In this document: positions 1 to 8,627 of the stretch, one piece after another | How positions within the stretch are numbered: the stretch's first letter is position 1 | Layout of the letters: every line of letters starts with the position of its first letter | Source: Burkholderiales bacterium | GTDB taxonomy: Bacteria > Pseudomonadota > Gammaproteobacteria > Burkholderiales > Casimicrobiaceae | Length of the DNA: 38,072 nucleotides | NCBI GenBank assembly: GCA_031277215.1 | Contig: JAITMR010000053.1 | Span: forward strand, 1-38,072 | Reading direction: 5' to 3' | Position numbers and translations under genes: made by a program | The notes under the pieces: model-generated | What the model was told of the DNA's origin: nothing | The model's database searches: none | The model's input: the letters and a program-made list of their open reading frames with translations, nothing else

Positions 1-1233
1 GTGCAGTTCCACCCGACGGGTATTGTGCCGCTGGGCATCCTGGTGACGGAAGGTTGTCGCGGCGATGGCGGTTTGTTGCGTGACGTTGATGGTCATCGCT
101 TCATGCCCGATTACGAGCCTGAGAAAAAAGAACTGGCCTCGCGTGACGTGGTGTCGCGCCGGATGGAAGAACATATCCGCAAAGGCAAGGGCGTCAAGTC
201 GCGCTTTGGTGAGCATCTGTGGCTTGACATCACCTTGCTTGGGCGCCATCACATCGAACACAATCTGCGCGAAGTCAAGGAAATCTGCGAAAGCTTCCTT
301 GGCATTGATCCTGCCGAGAAGTGGATTCCGGTACGTCCGGCGCAACACTATACGATGGGCGGTGTGCGTACCAATGCGACGGGCGAGTCGCCGCATTTGA
401 AAGGTTTGTTCGCGGCAGGCGAGGCGGCGTGCTGGGATTTGCACGGGTTTAATCGGCTGGGCGGCAACTCGGTTGCGGAAACAGTGGTGGCCGGCATGAT
501 CGTCGGCGAGTTCATTGCCGATTTTTGCGACAACCCGGAAAATACGGTTGATGCGCCGATAAAGCTTGCTGAAGAATTCGTCGAGCGAGAAGAGGCGAAA
601 CTGAAAGCGCTTCTGAACAGCAACGGCACCGAAAACGCTTTCAAGCTCAACATTGAAATGCAGGAAACCATGACCCGCTCGGTCGGCGTATTCCGCAACG
701 GTGAAGCGCTGAAAGAATGTGTGGAGAAGCTCCAGGACATCCTGAAACGCAGCCGCAATATCGGGATGACCAGCAAGGTGCCGGGTGCGAATCCGGAACT
801 GGTAGCGGCGTATCGGACGCAGAAAATGATCAAGCTGGCGCTGACGGTAGCGTATGGCGCATTGCAGCGGACAGAAAGCCGTGGCGCACATTTCCGCGAG
901 GACTACCCGAACCGCGACGATCAACAGTGGTTGAAGCGCACGCTGTCTTTCTGGCGCAATGAGAACGCGACATTACCCGAATTGCAGTATGAAACGTTTG
1001 ATGTCATGAAGATGGAGCTGCCTCCGGGGTGGCGCGGTTATGGAGCCAAGGATTACATCGACCATCCTGACACGCCCAAACGGCTGGCGGAAGTTGAGGG
1101 GATCAGGAAACAAATGGAAAGCGAAGGCAAGGATCGTTTCGCGGTTCAAGATGTCTTGATGCCTTTCAGGGACAAATTGCCTGAAGTACTACGCGGCCTT
1201 AACGAACGTATCGACGAACCTTTGAACGGATGA
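1..1233 (+). CDS. frdA: Fumarate reductase flavoprotein subunit, 5' end missing
   Basis: C-terminal 410 residues of the FAD subunit of quinol:fumarate reductase, which reduces fumarate to succinate at the inner membrane with electrons passed on by FrdB. The window starts inside the gene: the GTG at base 1 is the internal Val of the conserved VQFHPTG motif, not a start. Visible are GCRGDGG, the [11 protein letters not shown] segment carrying the catalytic Arg, the HYTMGG active-site His, and the FAD-binding [19 protein letters not shown] stretch. Wording throughout is very close to the Wolinella/Campylobacter enzyme as I recall it, less to E. coli FrdA or to SdhA. Its stop overlaps the frdB start (ATGA), so the two are coupled. 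The cytochrome b subunit gene frdC is expected upstream, outside the window. Succinate dehydrogenase is the main alternative, but the Wolinella-like sequence and the aspA-dcuA neighbours favour fumarate reductase. Confidence 0.93.
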   Translation: MQFHPTGIVPLGILVTEGCRGDGGLLRDVDGHRFMPDYEPEKKELASRDVVSRRMEEHIRKGKGVKSRFGEHLWLDITLLGRHHIEHNLREVKEICESFLGIDPAEKWIPVRPAQHYTMGGVRTNATGESPHLKGLFAAGEAACWDLHGFNRLGGNSVAETVVAGMIVGEFIADFCDNPENTVDAPIKLAEEFVEREEAKLKALLNSNGTENAFKLNIEMQETMTRSVGVFRNGEALKECVEKLQDILKRSRNIGMTSKVPGANPELVAAYRTQKMIKLALTVAYGALQRTESRGAHFREDYPNRDDQQWLKRTLSFWRNENATLPELQYETFDVMKMELPPGWRGYGAKDYIDHPDTPKRLAEVEGIRKQMESEGKDRFAVQDVLMPFRDKLPEVLRGLNERIDEPLNG

Positions 1234-2006
1234 GCCAGAAGATGAGTGACGTACAAAACAACACCGCGTCGGGCGGGCAAACCCGGCAACGGACGCTAAC
1301 TTTCCATATCCTGCGCTATAACCCGCAGGAGCCGGACAGCAAACCGCGCATGCAGTCTTACCAATTGGAAGAAGCCGAAGGTATGACACTCTTCCTGGCG
1401 TTGAGCGAGATCCGTGAGCATCAAGACCCGACACTGCAATACGATTTCGTTTGTCGTGCCGGGATTTGTGGCAGTTGCTCGATGCTGATCAATGGCCGTC
1501 CCGGATTGGCTTGCCGAACCTTGACCAAGGATTTGGATACCAACATCACGTTGGCACCATTACCGGTATTCGAGTTGATCGGCGATTTGTCGGTCAATAC
1601 GGGAAAGTGGATGCGCGGGATGAGCGAGCGTCTTGAAACCTGGGTGCATGCGAAAGAAGAAGAAGTCAACTTAAGCAAGGCCGAGGCTCGCATGGAGCCA
1701 GAGCTCGCCGAAAAAATTTACGAGTTGGATCGTTGCGTCGAATGCGGCTCGTGCGTGGCGGCGTGCGGAACGGCACAAATGCGGAAAGACTTTGTGGGCG
1801 CGGTTGGTATGAATAAAGTGGCGCGTTTCAAACTCGACCCGCGCGATGTGCGTACCGATGACGACTTTTACGAGCTGGTAGGCGATGATAGCGGCGTGTT
1901 TGGCTGTATGTCATTGCTGGGGTGTCACGATGTATGCCCGAAAGAGTTGCCTTTGCAAACGCAAATAGCGTTTTTGCGGAGAAAGATGGCTACAATTGGG
2001 TGTTAA
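1230..2006 (+). CDS. frdB: Fumarate reductase iron-sulfur subunit
   Basis: 258-residue iron-sulfur subunit that carries electrons from the membrane cytochrome b subunit to FrdA. Cysteines fall as in the family: C75, C80, C83 and C95 for the [2Fe-2S] centre; C169, C172, C175 and C236 for [4Fe-4S]; C179, C226 and C232 for [3Fe-4S]. The [19 protein letters not shown] stretch is typical of Wolinella-type FrdB. The ATG at 1230 overlaps the frdA stop; a second in-frame ATG at 1242 is also possible. It forms one transcription unit with frdA and is followed by a strong stem-loop and then aspA. Confidence 0.95.
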   Translation: MSQKMSDVQNNTASGGQTRQRTLTFHILRYNPQEPDSKPRMQSYQLEEAEGMTLFLALSEIREHQDPTLQYDFVCRAGICGSCSMLINGRPGLACRTLTKDLDTNITLAPLPVFELIGDLSVNTGKWMRGMSERLETWVHAKEEEVNLSKAEARMEPELAEKIYELDRCVECGSCVAACGTAQMRKDFVGAVGMNKVARFKLDPRDVRTDDDFYELVGDDSGVFGCMSLLGCHDVCPKELPLQTQIAFLRRKMATIGC

Positions 2007-2010
2007 GGAG

Positions 2011-2038
2011 AAACATCCCCGCGTCAGCGGGGATGTTT
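2011..2038 (+). terminator. Perfect 12-bp stem-loop between frdB and aspA
   Basis: Bases 2011-2022 pair perfectly with 2027-2038 around a GTCA loop, starting 5 nt after the frdB stop. The stem opens with AAA and closes with TTT but no longer T-run follows, so it may be a weak terminator, an attenuator or an RNA-stabilising hairpin that sets the frdAB to aspA ratio. That role is inference; the hairpin is directly visible. Confidence 0.6.
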
Positions 2039-2098
2039 CCGTGGGGCGTCGAAGTTCGACGCAAAATTAAGACGATAAAAGCAGAAAGGTTGAAAGCG

Positions 2099-3502
2099 AT
2101 GAGCCGAATTGAGAAAGATTTTCTTGGAGAACGGGAACTGCCCGATAACGTGTACTACGGCGTACAGACACTGCGTGGCAAAGAGAATTTTCACATCACC
2201 GGACGGTCGATGTCGGGAGAGCCCAGCATGATCAAAGGGCTGGCGTATGTGAAAAAAGCGGCGGCAATGGCCAACCGTGACTGCGGTGTGCTGAGTGCCG
2301 AGGTGGCTGAGGCGATTGTCAAGGCGTGTGATCGTTTGATTGCCGGTGAGTTTGTTGACCAGTTTGTGACCGATTTCATTCAAGGCGGAGCCGGTACATC
2401 CGTCAACATGAACACCAACGAAGTCATCGCCAATATCGCGTTGGAGTCGATGGGCAAGCCGAAAGGCGATTACGCGACAGTCAGCCCGAACGACCACGTC
2501 AACTGTTCGCAATCGACCAACTGCGCGTATCCGACGGCGTTTCATCTGGCGCTGATCATACGCTTGAAAGAATATGCGGTAACCTTGCGTGGTTTGCAGG
2601 ACGCGCTTATCGCCAAGAGCAAAGAATTCGACAAAGTGTTGAAAATGGGGCGCACGCACTTGCAAGACGCAGTGCCGATGTCACTGGGCGCTGAATTTCA
2701 CGGTTTTGCGACGTCGATTGCCGAAGAAATCGAACTCATTGAAAATACGTGCGACTTGCTGCGCGAGGTCAACCTCGGCGCGACGGCGATTGGAACGTCG
2801 GTCAACGCACCGCAAGGCTATCCCAAACTGGCGGTTGAGTATCTTTCAAAAGTGAGCGGTGAAAAATTTGCGCTGGCAAGCGACTTGATCGAAGCAACCT
2901 CCGATTGCGGCGACTACGTACAAGTTTCCGGCGCATTGAAACGCAACGCCGTCAAACTGACCAAAATCTGCAACGACTTGCGGATGCTGGCCTCCGGCCC
3001 GCGTTGTGGCTTGAGCGAAATCAATCTGCCGCAGTTGCAGCCGGGTTCGTCGATCATGCCGGGCAAAGTCAATCCGGTGATTCCGGAAGTGGTCAACCAG
3101 ACGTGCTTCTACGTGATCGGAATGGATTTGACCGTCACGTTGGCGGCATCGGCGGGACAGTTGCAATTGAATGTGATGGAGCCGGTGATTGCGTATGCGT
3201 TGTTCAGCTCGATCAGCACCATGCAAAACGCCGTCAAGGGGCTGACCGAACAGTGCGTTAAAGGCATTACGGCGAACAAGGAACGTACCGAAGCGATGGT
3301 GTTGGGATCACTGGGTATCGTGACGCTGCTGAATCCGATTCTGGGGTACAAGCAATGCGCGGAAATTGCGCGTGAAGGGTACTTGCAAAATAAATCGATT
3401 CACGACATCGTAGTGAAAGAAAGGAAATTGATTTCGCAGCAAAAATGGGATGAAGTTTTCTCGTTTGATAACCTGATTAACCCGCAGTTCATCAAAAACT
3501 AA
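2099..3502 (+). CDS. aspA: Aspartate ammonia-lyase (aspartase)
   Basis: 467-residue cytosolic enzyme of the aspartase/fumarase superfamily that splits L-aspartate into fumarate and ammonia. The family signature GSSIMPGKVNPVIPE is present, as are GRTHLQDAVP and the TNCAYPTAFH region that fits aspartase rather than fumarase C. The open frame runs on upstream to 1922, but the protein homology begins at MSRIEKDFLGERELP, so I take the ATG at 2099, preceded by an AGAAAGG ribosome site. It sits between fumarate reductase and the C4-dicarboxylate carrier dcuA, 18 nt away, as in the aspA-dcuA operon of E. coli. It would feed fumarate to FrdAB as electron acceptor. Confidence 0.95.
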   Translation: MSRIEKDFLGERELPDNVYYGVQTLRGKENFHITGRSMSGEPSMIKGLAYVKKAAAMANRDCGVLSAEVAEAIVKACDRLIAGEFVDQFVTDFIQGGAGTSVNMNTNEVIANIALESMGKPKGDYATVSPNDHVNCSQSTNCAYPTAFHLALIIRLKEYAVTLRGLQDALIAKSKEFDKVLKMGRTHLQDAVPMSLGAEFHGFATSIAEEIELIENTCDLLREVNLGATAIGTSVNAPQGYPKLAVEYLSKVSGEKFALASDLIEATSDCGDYVQVSGALKRNAVKLTKICNDLRMLASGPRCGLSEINLPQLQPGSSIMPGKVNPVIPEVVNQTCFYVIGMDLTVTLAASAGQLQLNVMEPVIAYALFSSISTMQNAVKGLTEQCVKGITANKERTEAMVLGSLGIVTLLNPILGYKQCAEIAREGYLQNKSIHDIVVKERKLISQQKWDEVFSFDNLINPQFIKN

Positions 3503-3520
3503 CCTCGATAGGAGGCGATT

Positions 3521-4840
3521 ATGGACACCATGATGGTAATTTTTCAATTAGCTATCGTCTTGGCAGCGATTTTCCTGGGCGCACGTCTGGGGAGCATCGG
3601 TATCGGTTACGCTGGCGGCTTGGGCGTGTTGGTATTGGCCCTAATTGGCGTCAAGCCGGGATCGATTCCGATAGACGTCATTCTGGTGATCATGTCCGTG
3701 ATCGCCGCTATTGGCGCTATGCAGGTGGCGGGTGGCATTGATTTTTTGGTGGTTGTTACCGAGAAGTTTTTGCGTAAACACCCGAAGTACATCACCTATT
3801 TGGCGCCTATTGTCACGTACCTCATGACGGTTATGGCGGGCACCGGACACACAGCGTTTTCGACGCTGCCGGTGATCGCCGAGGTCGCCAAAGAGCAGGG
3901 AGTGCGTCCTTCACGACCGCTGTCAATCGCGGTGGTATCGTCACAAATTGCCATTACGGCGTCACCGATTTCAGCGGCGGTGGTGTTCTTCTCCGGTGCG
4001 CTGGAGCCCTTGGGCGTTGGTTATCTTGACATTTTGATGATCTGCATACCGACGACGCTGCTGGCAGTGATCCTGACTTCATTTCTTACCAATTTCCTGG
4101 GCAAGGAGTTGAAAGACGATCCGGTTTACTTGGATCGTTTGGCCAAAGGGCTGGTAGTGATGCGCGGTGTCAGCAACATCAAAGTCACGCCGATGGGCAA
4201 ACGCTCGGTCTGGATCTTCCTTTTCGCGATCTTCATGGTCATGCTTTACGCCACGCTGATCAGCGATAAGGTGGGTTTTGATTTTTTGAGGGAAAACATT
4301 CCCTTATCGCGTGATCACGCCATTTACGTCATCATGTTAACTACGGCGACGGCGATTACTTTCTTCTGTCGGATTGATGCGGCCAATGTGTTGAGCGCTT
4401 CAACGTTCAAATCCGGTATGAGCGCTTGCGTTTGTATCCTGGGTGTGGCGTGGCTTGGCACGACGTTTGTTAACGCCCACGAAGCCGGCATCAAGGAATT
4501 GGCGGGCGGCTTGCTGCAAACCAAACCGTGGTTGTTGGCGGTGGCGTTGTTCTTCGCTTCGATGCTGCTTTATTCGCAAGCGGCTACCGCTCGCGCGTTG
4601 ATGCCGCTGGCGATCACGCTTGGCGCTGCGCCGGTAACGTTGGTGGCATCGTTTGCGGCGGTGTCGGCGCTGTTCGTATTGCCGACGTATCCGACGTTGC
4701 TGGCAGCGGTGGAAATGGATGACACCGGTTCGACGAAAATCGGCAAATATGTGTTCAACCATCCGTTCTTCATCCCCGGTGTGGTAGCCATTGCACTGTC
4801 GGTGTTTTTCGGTTTCATCTTTGCCGGTATCGTGCTGTAA
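3521..4840 (+). CDS. dcuA: Anaerobic C4-dicarboxylate transporter DcuA
   Basis: 439-residue inner-membrane carrier, hydrophobic from end to end, exchanging aspartate, fumarate or malate for succinate. It follows DcuA rather than DcuB in wording: FLGARLGSIGIGYAGGLGVL near the N-terminus, LPVIAEVAKEQGVRPSRPLS near residue 118, VSSQIAITASPISAAVV, and the C-terminal VFNHPFFIPG. A TAGGAGG ribosome site lies 6 nt before the ATG. It is the last gene of the frdAB-aspA-dcuA run and is followed by a clear rho-independent terminator. With its neighbours it makes a full aspartate-to-succinate fumarate respiration module, apart from the membrane anchor outside the window. Confidence 0.95.
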   Translation: MDTMMVIFQLAIVLAAIFLGARLGSIGIGYAGGLGVLVLALIGVKPGSIPIDVILVIMSVIAAIGAMQVAGGIDFLVVVTEKFLRKHPKYITYLAPIVTYLMTVMAGTGHTAFSTLPVIAEVAKEQGVRPSRPLSIAVVSSQIAITASPISAAVVFFSGALEPLGVGYLDILMICIPTTLLAVILTSFLTNFLGKELKDDPVYLDRLAKGLVVMRGVSNIKVTPMGKRSVWIFLFAIFMVMLYATLISDKVGFDFLRENIPLSRDHAIYVIMLTTATAITFFCRIDAANVLSASTFKSGMSACVCILGVAWLGTTFVNAHEAGIKELAGGLLQTKPWLLAVALFFASMLLYSQAATARALMPLAITLGAAPVTLVASFAAVSALFVLPTYPTLLAAVEMDDTGSTKIGKYVFNHPFFIPGVVAIALSVFFGFIFAGIVL

Positions 4841-4866
4841 GTTGTTGCGCTGTAGGCAAGGCAGCG

Positions 4867-4895
4867 GGGCGCCCTTCGGGGCGCTTCGTTTTTTT
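4867..4895 (+). terminator. Rho-independent terminator after dcuA
   Basis: GCGCCC and GGGCGC pair around a stable TTCG loop (4869-4884), followed by TTCG and seven T. It ends the frd-aspA-dcuA unit 27 nt after the dcuA stop. Confidence 0.85.
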
Positions 4896-4980
4896 GGAGC
4901 GCCCGCAACTCCTCTTCTAATCGCCTTTCCTGTATCCTTGCGCAGTGGGGTAATAATGGAAAGCGATAGAACAAGCCGAT

Positions 4981-5472
4981 ATGCAAACACTGTTTGAAGA
5001 TTTTCTGGAGGACGCTGCCGCTACAGAAGCACTCGGTAGCCGGTTGGTTACGCATTTTCCGGGTGGGATGGTTGTCGTTTTGTCTGGCGATTTGGGTGCC
5101 GGGAAAACGACTTTGGTGCGCGGTATGCTGCGCACGCTGGGGGTTTCCGGGCCGGTCAAAAGTCCCAGTTACGCGTTGGTCGAAGAATACCTTTTTTCAA
5201 AGCTATGCTCTAACTTGTATTTTTATCATTTTGATTTTTATAGAATTAAAGACGCTTCAGAATGGGAATCTGGCGGTTTTTCGGAGTACTTTCGAGACGA
5301 CGCGGTTTGCGTGATCGAATGGCCGGAAAAGTTGGGGGATCGCTTGCCGCCGGTCGATCTTGCAGTGTCGTTGGCGTTGCCCGCCGATGTTTCGGCGACC
5401 GGGCGACTGGCGCGGATTGTGCCCAAAACGAAAGCAGGGATGGCATGCCTGACCGCGATGATGAATTTGTAG
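4981..5472 (+). CDS. tsaE: tRNA threonylcarbamoyladenosine ATPase TsaE
   Basis: 163-residue P-loop ATPase that drives the TsaB-TsaD complex in making t6A37 of ANN-reading tRNAs. The Walker A motif GDLGAGKTT is at residues 36-44, followed by SPSYALVEEY and the HFDFYR and VIEWPEKL motifs typical of TsaE. Length is usual for the family. Its 3' end overlaps amiC by 28 nt in another frame, a gene pair common in Proteobacteria. A patch around 5195-5255 is markedly AT-rich compared with the rest of the gene, though the frame and motifs are intact. Confidence 0.93.
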   Translation: MQTLFEDFLEDAAATEALGSRLVTHFPGGMVVVLSGDLGAGKTTLVRGMLRTLGVSGPVKSPSYALVEEYLFSKLCSNLYFYHFDFYRIKDASEWESGGFSEYFRDDAVCVIEWPEKLGDRLPPVDLAVSLALPADVSATGRLARIVPKTKAGMACLTAMMNL

Positions 5473-6866
5473 CAGACGTTTTGGTGGCAGCGCCGAATAT
5501 GCGCCTTTCCATCGTTCGCCGTCGTTTGTTACGAGGTGGGCTATTGGCGTCGGGGTTGTTGCTGTTGCCGTCGGTCTATGGAGTTGTATCGCCGACAGCG
5601 CCGCCGTCGGGCGGCAAGACGCCCGTGGCTCGTTTGTGGCCTGCGGAAGAATATACCCGACTGGTGATCGAGACACCGCAGGCGGTGAAGTTCCAGATGA
5701 TGCAGTTGCGGGAGCCTCATCGTCTCGTGCTTGATATCGAAAATCTCGAACTGTCTCCCGAAGTGATGGCGCTGCCGTCGCTTTTACAGCACAGCGATCC
5801 CTATATTCTGGGAATCCGGCTGGGGCGACGCGATTCGAATATCTCGCGAGTGGTGCTTGATCTCAAAGACCGTGTCGATCCGCAGCTTTTTACGTTGGAG
5901 CCGGTCGCTCAATTCGGTTTTCGTCTGGTGCTGGACATTTATCCGGTCGAACGGCTTGACCCCTTGCTCTTGCTGGTCAAAGAGTTTGAAAATGACGATG
6001 CCGTATCGGCACTGGAGCAAAAGTACGCCGATGACGAAGCATTGTTGGCGCTGGTGCGTGATTACGAAAAGCGTAGCGAAAAAACTAGCGCTCCGGCGAC
6101 AAAAAGGCAAGCGCAGGGAAAAACGCCCGCTGGTAAGCCAACGCCTTTAAGTAAACCGCTGCCTAAACCGCGTCCGATTATCGTCATGCTGGATCCCGGG
6201 CACGGCGGCGAAGACCCGGGCGCGATTGGCCGGAAAAAAACGCTGGAAAAAAACGTGGTGTTATCAATCGCTCGTCACCTCAAAAAGCTGATTGATGCCG
6301 AACCGAACATGCGGGCGGCGCTGACGCGCGACGGCGATTTTTTTGTGCCCCTCAATAAGCGCGTCGAAAAAGCGCGGCGTGTGCAGGCCGATCTAATGGT
6401 GTCGATCCATGCGGACGCTTTCACGAACCCCAACGCACGCGGTTCCTCGGTGTATGCGCTATCGGAACGGGGGGCGACATCAACGGCAGCCCGCTGGCTG
6501 GCGCAGAAAGAAAACAGCGCCGATTTGGTGGGCGGCGTCAATATCGGCGTTAAAGATGCAACTGTCGCCAAAACATTGCTCGATTTATCGCAATCGGCGC
6601 AGATCAACGATAGCCTGAAAGTCGGCGCGATGGTTCTGACAGCGCTGGGGAAGCACAACGCACTGCACAAAAAAGAAGTGGAACAAGCCGGGTTCGCGGT
6701 GCTCAAAGCGCCGGATATCCCGTCGATTCTGGTCGAAACGGCTTTTATTTCCAATCCCGAAGAAGAGGCCAAATTGCGCGACCCAAAGCAACAGCAACGC
6801 TTCGCCGAATCCATTAAGGAAGGGATAAAGCGTTACTTTGCGTCCAATCCGCCGTTGGCGCGATGA
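5445..6866 (+). CDS. amiC: N-acetylmuramoyl-L-alanine amidase, AmiC-like
   Basis: 473-residue periplasmic zinc amidase that cuts the peptide stem from murein and helps daughter cells separate. A twin-arginine stretch VRRRLLRGG then a hydrophobic run (residues about 23-45) suggests Tat export, as for E. coli AmiA/AmiC. An AMIN targeting domain follows (about 60-170), then a basic, Pro-rich linker and the Amidase_3 domain (about 246-470) with zinc ligands in DPGHGGEDPGA (H253) and VSIHADA, and the catalytic Glu in LVETAFISNPEEE. I chose the ATG at 5445 because AGGGA precedes it. The ATG at 5499, just ahead of the Tat motif, is the alternative and lacks a ribosome site. The frame is open back to 5262 inside tsaE, which I treat as chance. 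Confidence 0.92.
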   Translation: MPDRDDEFVADVLVAAPNMRLSIVRRRLLRGGLLASGLLLLPSVYGVVSPTAPPSGGKTPVARLWPAEEYTRLVIETPQAVKFQMMQLREPHRLVLDIENLELSPEVMALPSLLQHSDPYILGIRLGRRDSNISRVVLDLKDRVDPQLFTLEPVAQFGFRLVLDIYPVERLDPLLLLVKEFENDDAVSALEQKYADDEALLALVRDYEKRSEKTSAPATKRQAQGKTPAGKPTPLSKPLPKPRPIIVMLDPGHGGEDPGAIGRKKTLEKNVVLSIARHLKKLIDAEPNMRAALTRDGDFFVPLNKRVEKARRVQADLMVSIHADAFTNPNARGSSVYALSERGATSTAARWLAQKENSADLVGGVNIGVKDATVAKTLLDLSQSAQINDSLKVGAMVLTALGKHNALHKKEVEQAGFAVLKAPDIPSILVETAFISNPEEEAKLRDPKQQQRFAESIKEGIKRYFASNPPLAR

Positions 6867-7062
6867 TTAACCACAACAAAGAACACAAAGAATATCTCAC
6901 ACGAAGCTGCGGGGGCTGATTCTTCCTCCCCTTCAAGAGCTTGCCTCCGAAGCGATTTTGGTCGGGGGGTAGGGGAGGGGATCTCTGGATTGCTTCGTCG
7001 CTTGCGCTCTTCACAATGACGCCGATTTTTTCTTTGCGCTTTACGCGCTCTTTGTGGTTAAT
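6866..7062. repeat. Non-coding segment bounded by 11-bp inverted repeats
   Basis: ATTAACCACAA at 6866-6876 is matched by its exact reverse complement at 7052-7062, with further loose AAAGAA similarity inside each arm. Within the about 197-bp segment lie complementary CCTCCCC and GGGGAGG tracts and a GGATTGCTTCGTCGCTTGCG stretch. I see no reading frame in it. It may be a small non-autonomous mobile repeat or a mosaic of dispersed intergenic repeats. Confidence 0.4.
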
Positions 7063-7067
7063 TGCCT

Positions 7068-7102
7068 CCTGATCCCCAATCCCTGACCCCTGGTTCCTGG
7101 TA
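7068..7102 (+). repeat. Five degenerate 7-bp repeats (CCTGATC type)
   Basis: The units read CCTGATC, CCCAATC, CCTGACC, CCTGGTT, CCTGGTA with no gaps, ending just before the first possible xrtH start. The same 7-bp theme recurs at 11633-11667 and 18695-18729. Confidence 0.6.
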
Positions 7103-7120
7103 ATGGTAGAATCCGACCCT

Positions 7121-7693
7121 ATGATTCGCTTCTTTATTCTCTTTCTCGTCATACTGGCCGTTCTTTTCGGGCTTGAGCTGACGCCTTGGGCGGAACGCTG
7201 GTTCGTGGAACCGTGGACCATCATCCTTGCCAAAATTTCAACTTGGCTCGTCACTTTGTTCGACAGCCAGGTCGAGGCGACAGGGCGGGTGATGCGCAGT
7301 CTTGCCAACGGCTTCGGAGTGTCGATCGAAAAAGGTTGCAACGGCATTGAAGCGACAATCGTATTGGTGTCGGCGATGCTGGCGTTTCCGTCACCGTGGA
7401 AACACAAAATTATCGGTATCCTCAGCGGTTTTGTGGCGGTGCAGGCGTTGAACGTCGTGCGCGTGATCAGTCTGTTCTACCTTGGACAATGGAACGAGAC
7501 TGCTTTCGAATGGGCGCATCTTTATGTCTGGCAGGCGCTGATCATGCTTGACGTGCTGATTGTTTTTCTCATTTGGATACGGCTGTTGCCTAATGATAGA
7601 AGCGAGGATAAAAATCGGGGCGGCGGTGGTGGCTCTGCCGCATTTTCCGAAGACGCAGCGCAGCAAGCCACGGAATCCATGCGAGGGACTTGA
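7121..7693 (+). CDS. xrtH: Exosortase H (XrtH), membrane transpeptidase-like
   Basis: 190-residue multi-pass membrane protein of the exosortase/archaeosortase family, which processes proteins with a C-terminal sorting tail (IPTL-CTERM for the H class). The three catalytic landmarks are all present: Cys73 in EKGCNGIEA, Arg114 in LNVVRVISLFYLG and His133 in FEWAHLYVWQ. The C-terminal glycine-rich end is probably cytoplasmic. I take the ATG at 7121 (MIRFFILFLVILAV). The ATG at 7103 would add six residues. Neither has a convincing ribosome site. The next gene follows immediately and looks like its partner. No IPTL-CTERM substrate is visible in the window. Confidence 0.85.
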   Translation: MIRFFILFLVILAVLFGLELTPWAERWFVEPWTIILAKISTWLVTLFDSQVEATGRVMRSLANGFGVSIEKGCNGIEATIVLVSAMLAFPSPWKHKIIGILSGFVAVQALNVVRVISLFYLGQWNETAFEWAHLYVWQALIMLDVLIVFLIWIRLLPNDRSEDKNRGGGGGSAAFSEDAAQQATESMRGT

Positions 7694-7695
7694 AG

Positions 7696-8358
7696 ATGTC
7701 GCCGGAAGACAAAATTCCGCAAGAACCCGAAGCGCCGAAAAAGCGTAACCGCTCGCCGCTGTTGCGCTTCGTGCTCATCACTTTCGCCTGGTTGCCGCTG
7801 ATGTTTGCGATCTGGTATTTTGCGGCGCCCATTCTGATTTTCCCTGCCAAGTTGTTGGCGCAAGCGTTCACCCAGACAGCTTTTGACGATTTGGTCAGAC
7901 AGGTTTTAATGGAGTCGCGCGATTTGGTTTTCGTAACTTCGTTACGACCGGGTGAGGCGATGCCCAATAATGCTGTGGTGAGTGTCGAAGTCAATGCGTT
8001 ATTGTATTCGTTCGGTTTGCCGATGTTGGCAGCGTTGATACTTGCTGCACGTGAAAAAGGCGGCTGGAAAAAACTGCTGATAGGCTACCTCGTGATCGTG
8101 CCTTTTATCACTTGGGGCGTAACAGCCGACTTTCTCAAAAACATCAATTTTTCAGCGGGGCCTTTCGTCGCGTCACAGGTCGGCTTTTCGGCGTTGCAAC
8201 GCGAATTTGTGGCATTTGCCTACCAGTTTGGCACGTTGATTTTGCCGACGGTAATTCCGGCGATTGTCTGGGTGTTGACCCACCGGAACTTCCTGGAGCG
8301 GTTGCGCGGACAAATGGGTGCGCTCGACAAAGAGAAGGCCGGAGATCAGAGGATATGA
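7696..8358 (+). CDS. Exosortase H-associated membrane protein
   Basis: 220-residue inner-membrane protein with a charged, Pro/Lys-rich N-terminus, one strong membrane segment at about residues 25-55, a soluble loop of about 50 residues and three further hydrophobic stretches to about residue 200. The ATG at 7696 is preceded by GAGGGA eight nt upstream and lies 2 nt after the xrtH stop, so the two genes are surely co-transcribed. A conserved membrane protein in this position accompanies exosortase H in other Proteobacteria; I assign it to that group from position and topology rather than from a motif. A role in presenting or stabilising the exosortase substrate is inference. Confidence 0.7.
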   Translation: MSPEDKIPQEPEAPKKRNRSPLLRFVLITFAWLPLMFAIWYFAAPILIFPAKLLAQAFTQTAFDDLVRQVLMESRDLVFVTSLRPGEAMPNNAVVSVEVNALLYSFGLPMLAALILAAREKGGWKKLLIGYLVIVPFITWGVTADFLKNINFSAGPFVASQVGFSALQREFVAFAYQFGTLILPTVIPAIVWVLTHRNFLERLRGQMGALDKEKAGDQRI

Positions 8359-8435
8359 CGCGGAAGATAGGGAGCGAGAGGAGAGGAATTGTTCATCTCC
8401 GCGCTTTCGCGTGAAACATGCGTTCTTCCTCCGTC

Positions 8436-8457
8436 ATTCTGTGCGAAACCGCAGAAT
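8436..8457. repeat. Small dispersed-type hairpin upstream of pta
   Basis: ATTCTG(T)GCG pairs with CGCAGAAT around AAAC, with one bulged T. It resembles the ATTC...GAAT palindromes scattered between genes of many Proteobacteria. The rest of 8359-8627 holds no reading frame I can support; it must contain the pta promoter, but I could not place it. Confidence 0.35.
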
Positions 8458-8627
8458 CCATGTGCGCTTCAACGAGAACCGACCCCCGATATCCCCAAGG
8501 GCGGTGCGGTTGATTTTCATGTAGGGCTGCGCTAGTGTGCGAAGGTCAAACGTCATGCGGCGAATGAATCAGGCGCTGCTTCCATGCAGCGGCTGCCGGA
8601 AAAACCCCAAACGAAAGGAGCGACAAC

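Noticed and set aside
2011-2038. Resemblance of the CCCCGC...GCGGGG hairpin to a type I-E CRISPR repeat
   Set aside because: Only one copy, no spacers and no cas genes; it is a simple intergenic stem-loop.
4400-5055. Minus-strand frames of 161-196 codons across dcuA and tsaE
   Set aside because: Antisense to genes with clear family motifs; the Arg/His-rich products are typical of shadow frames.
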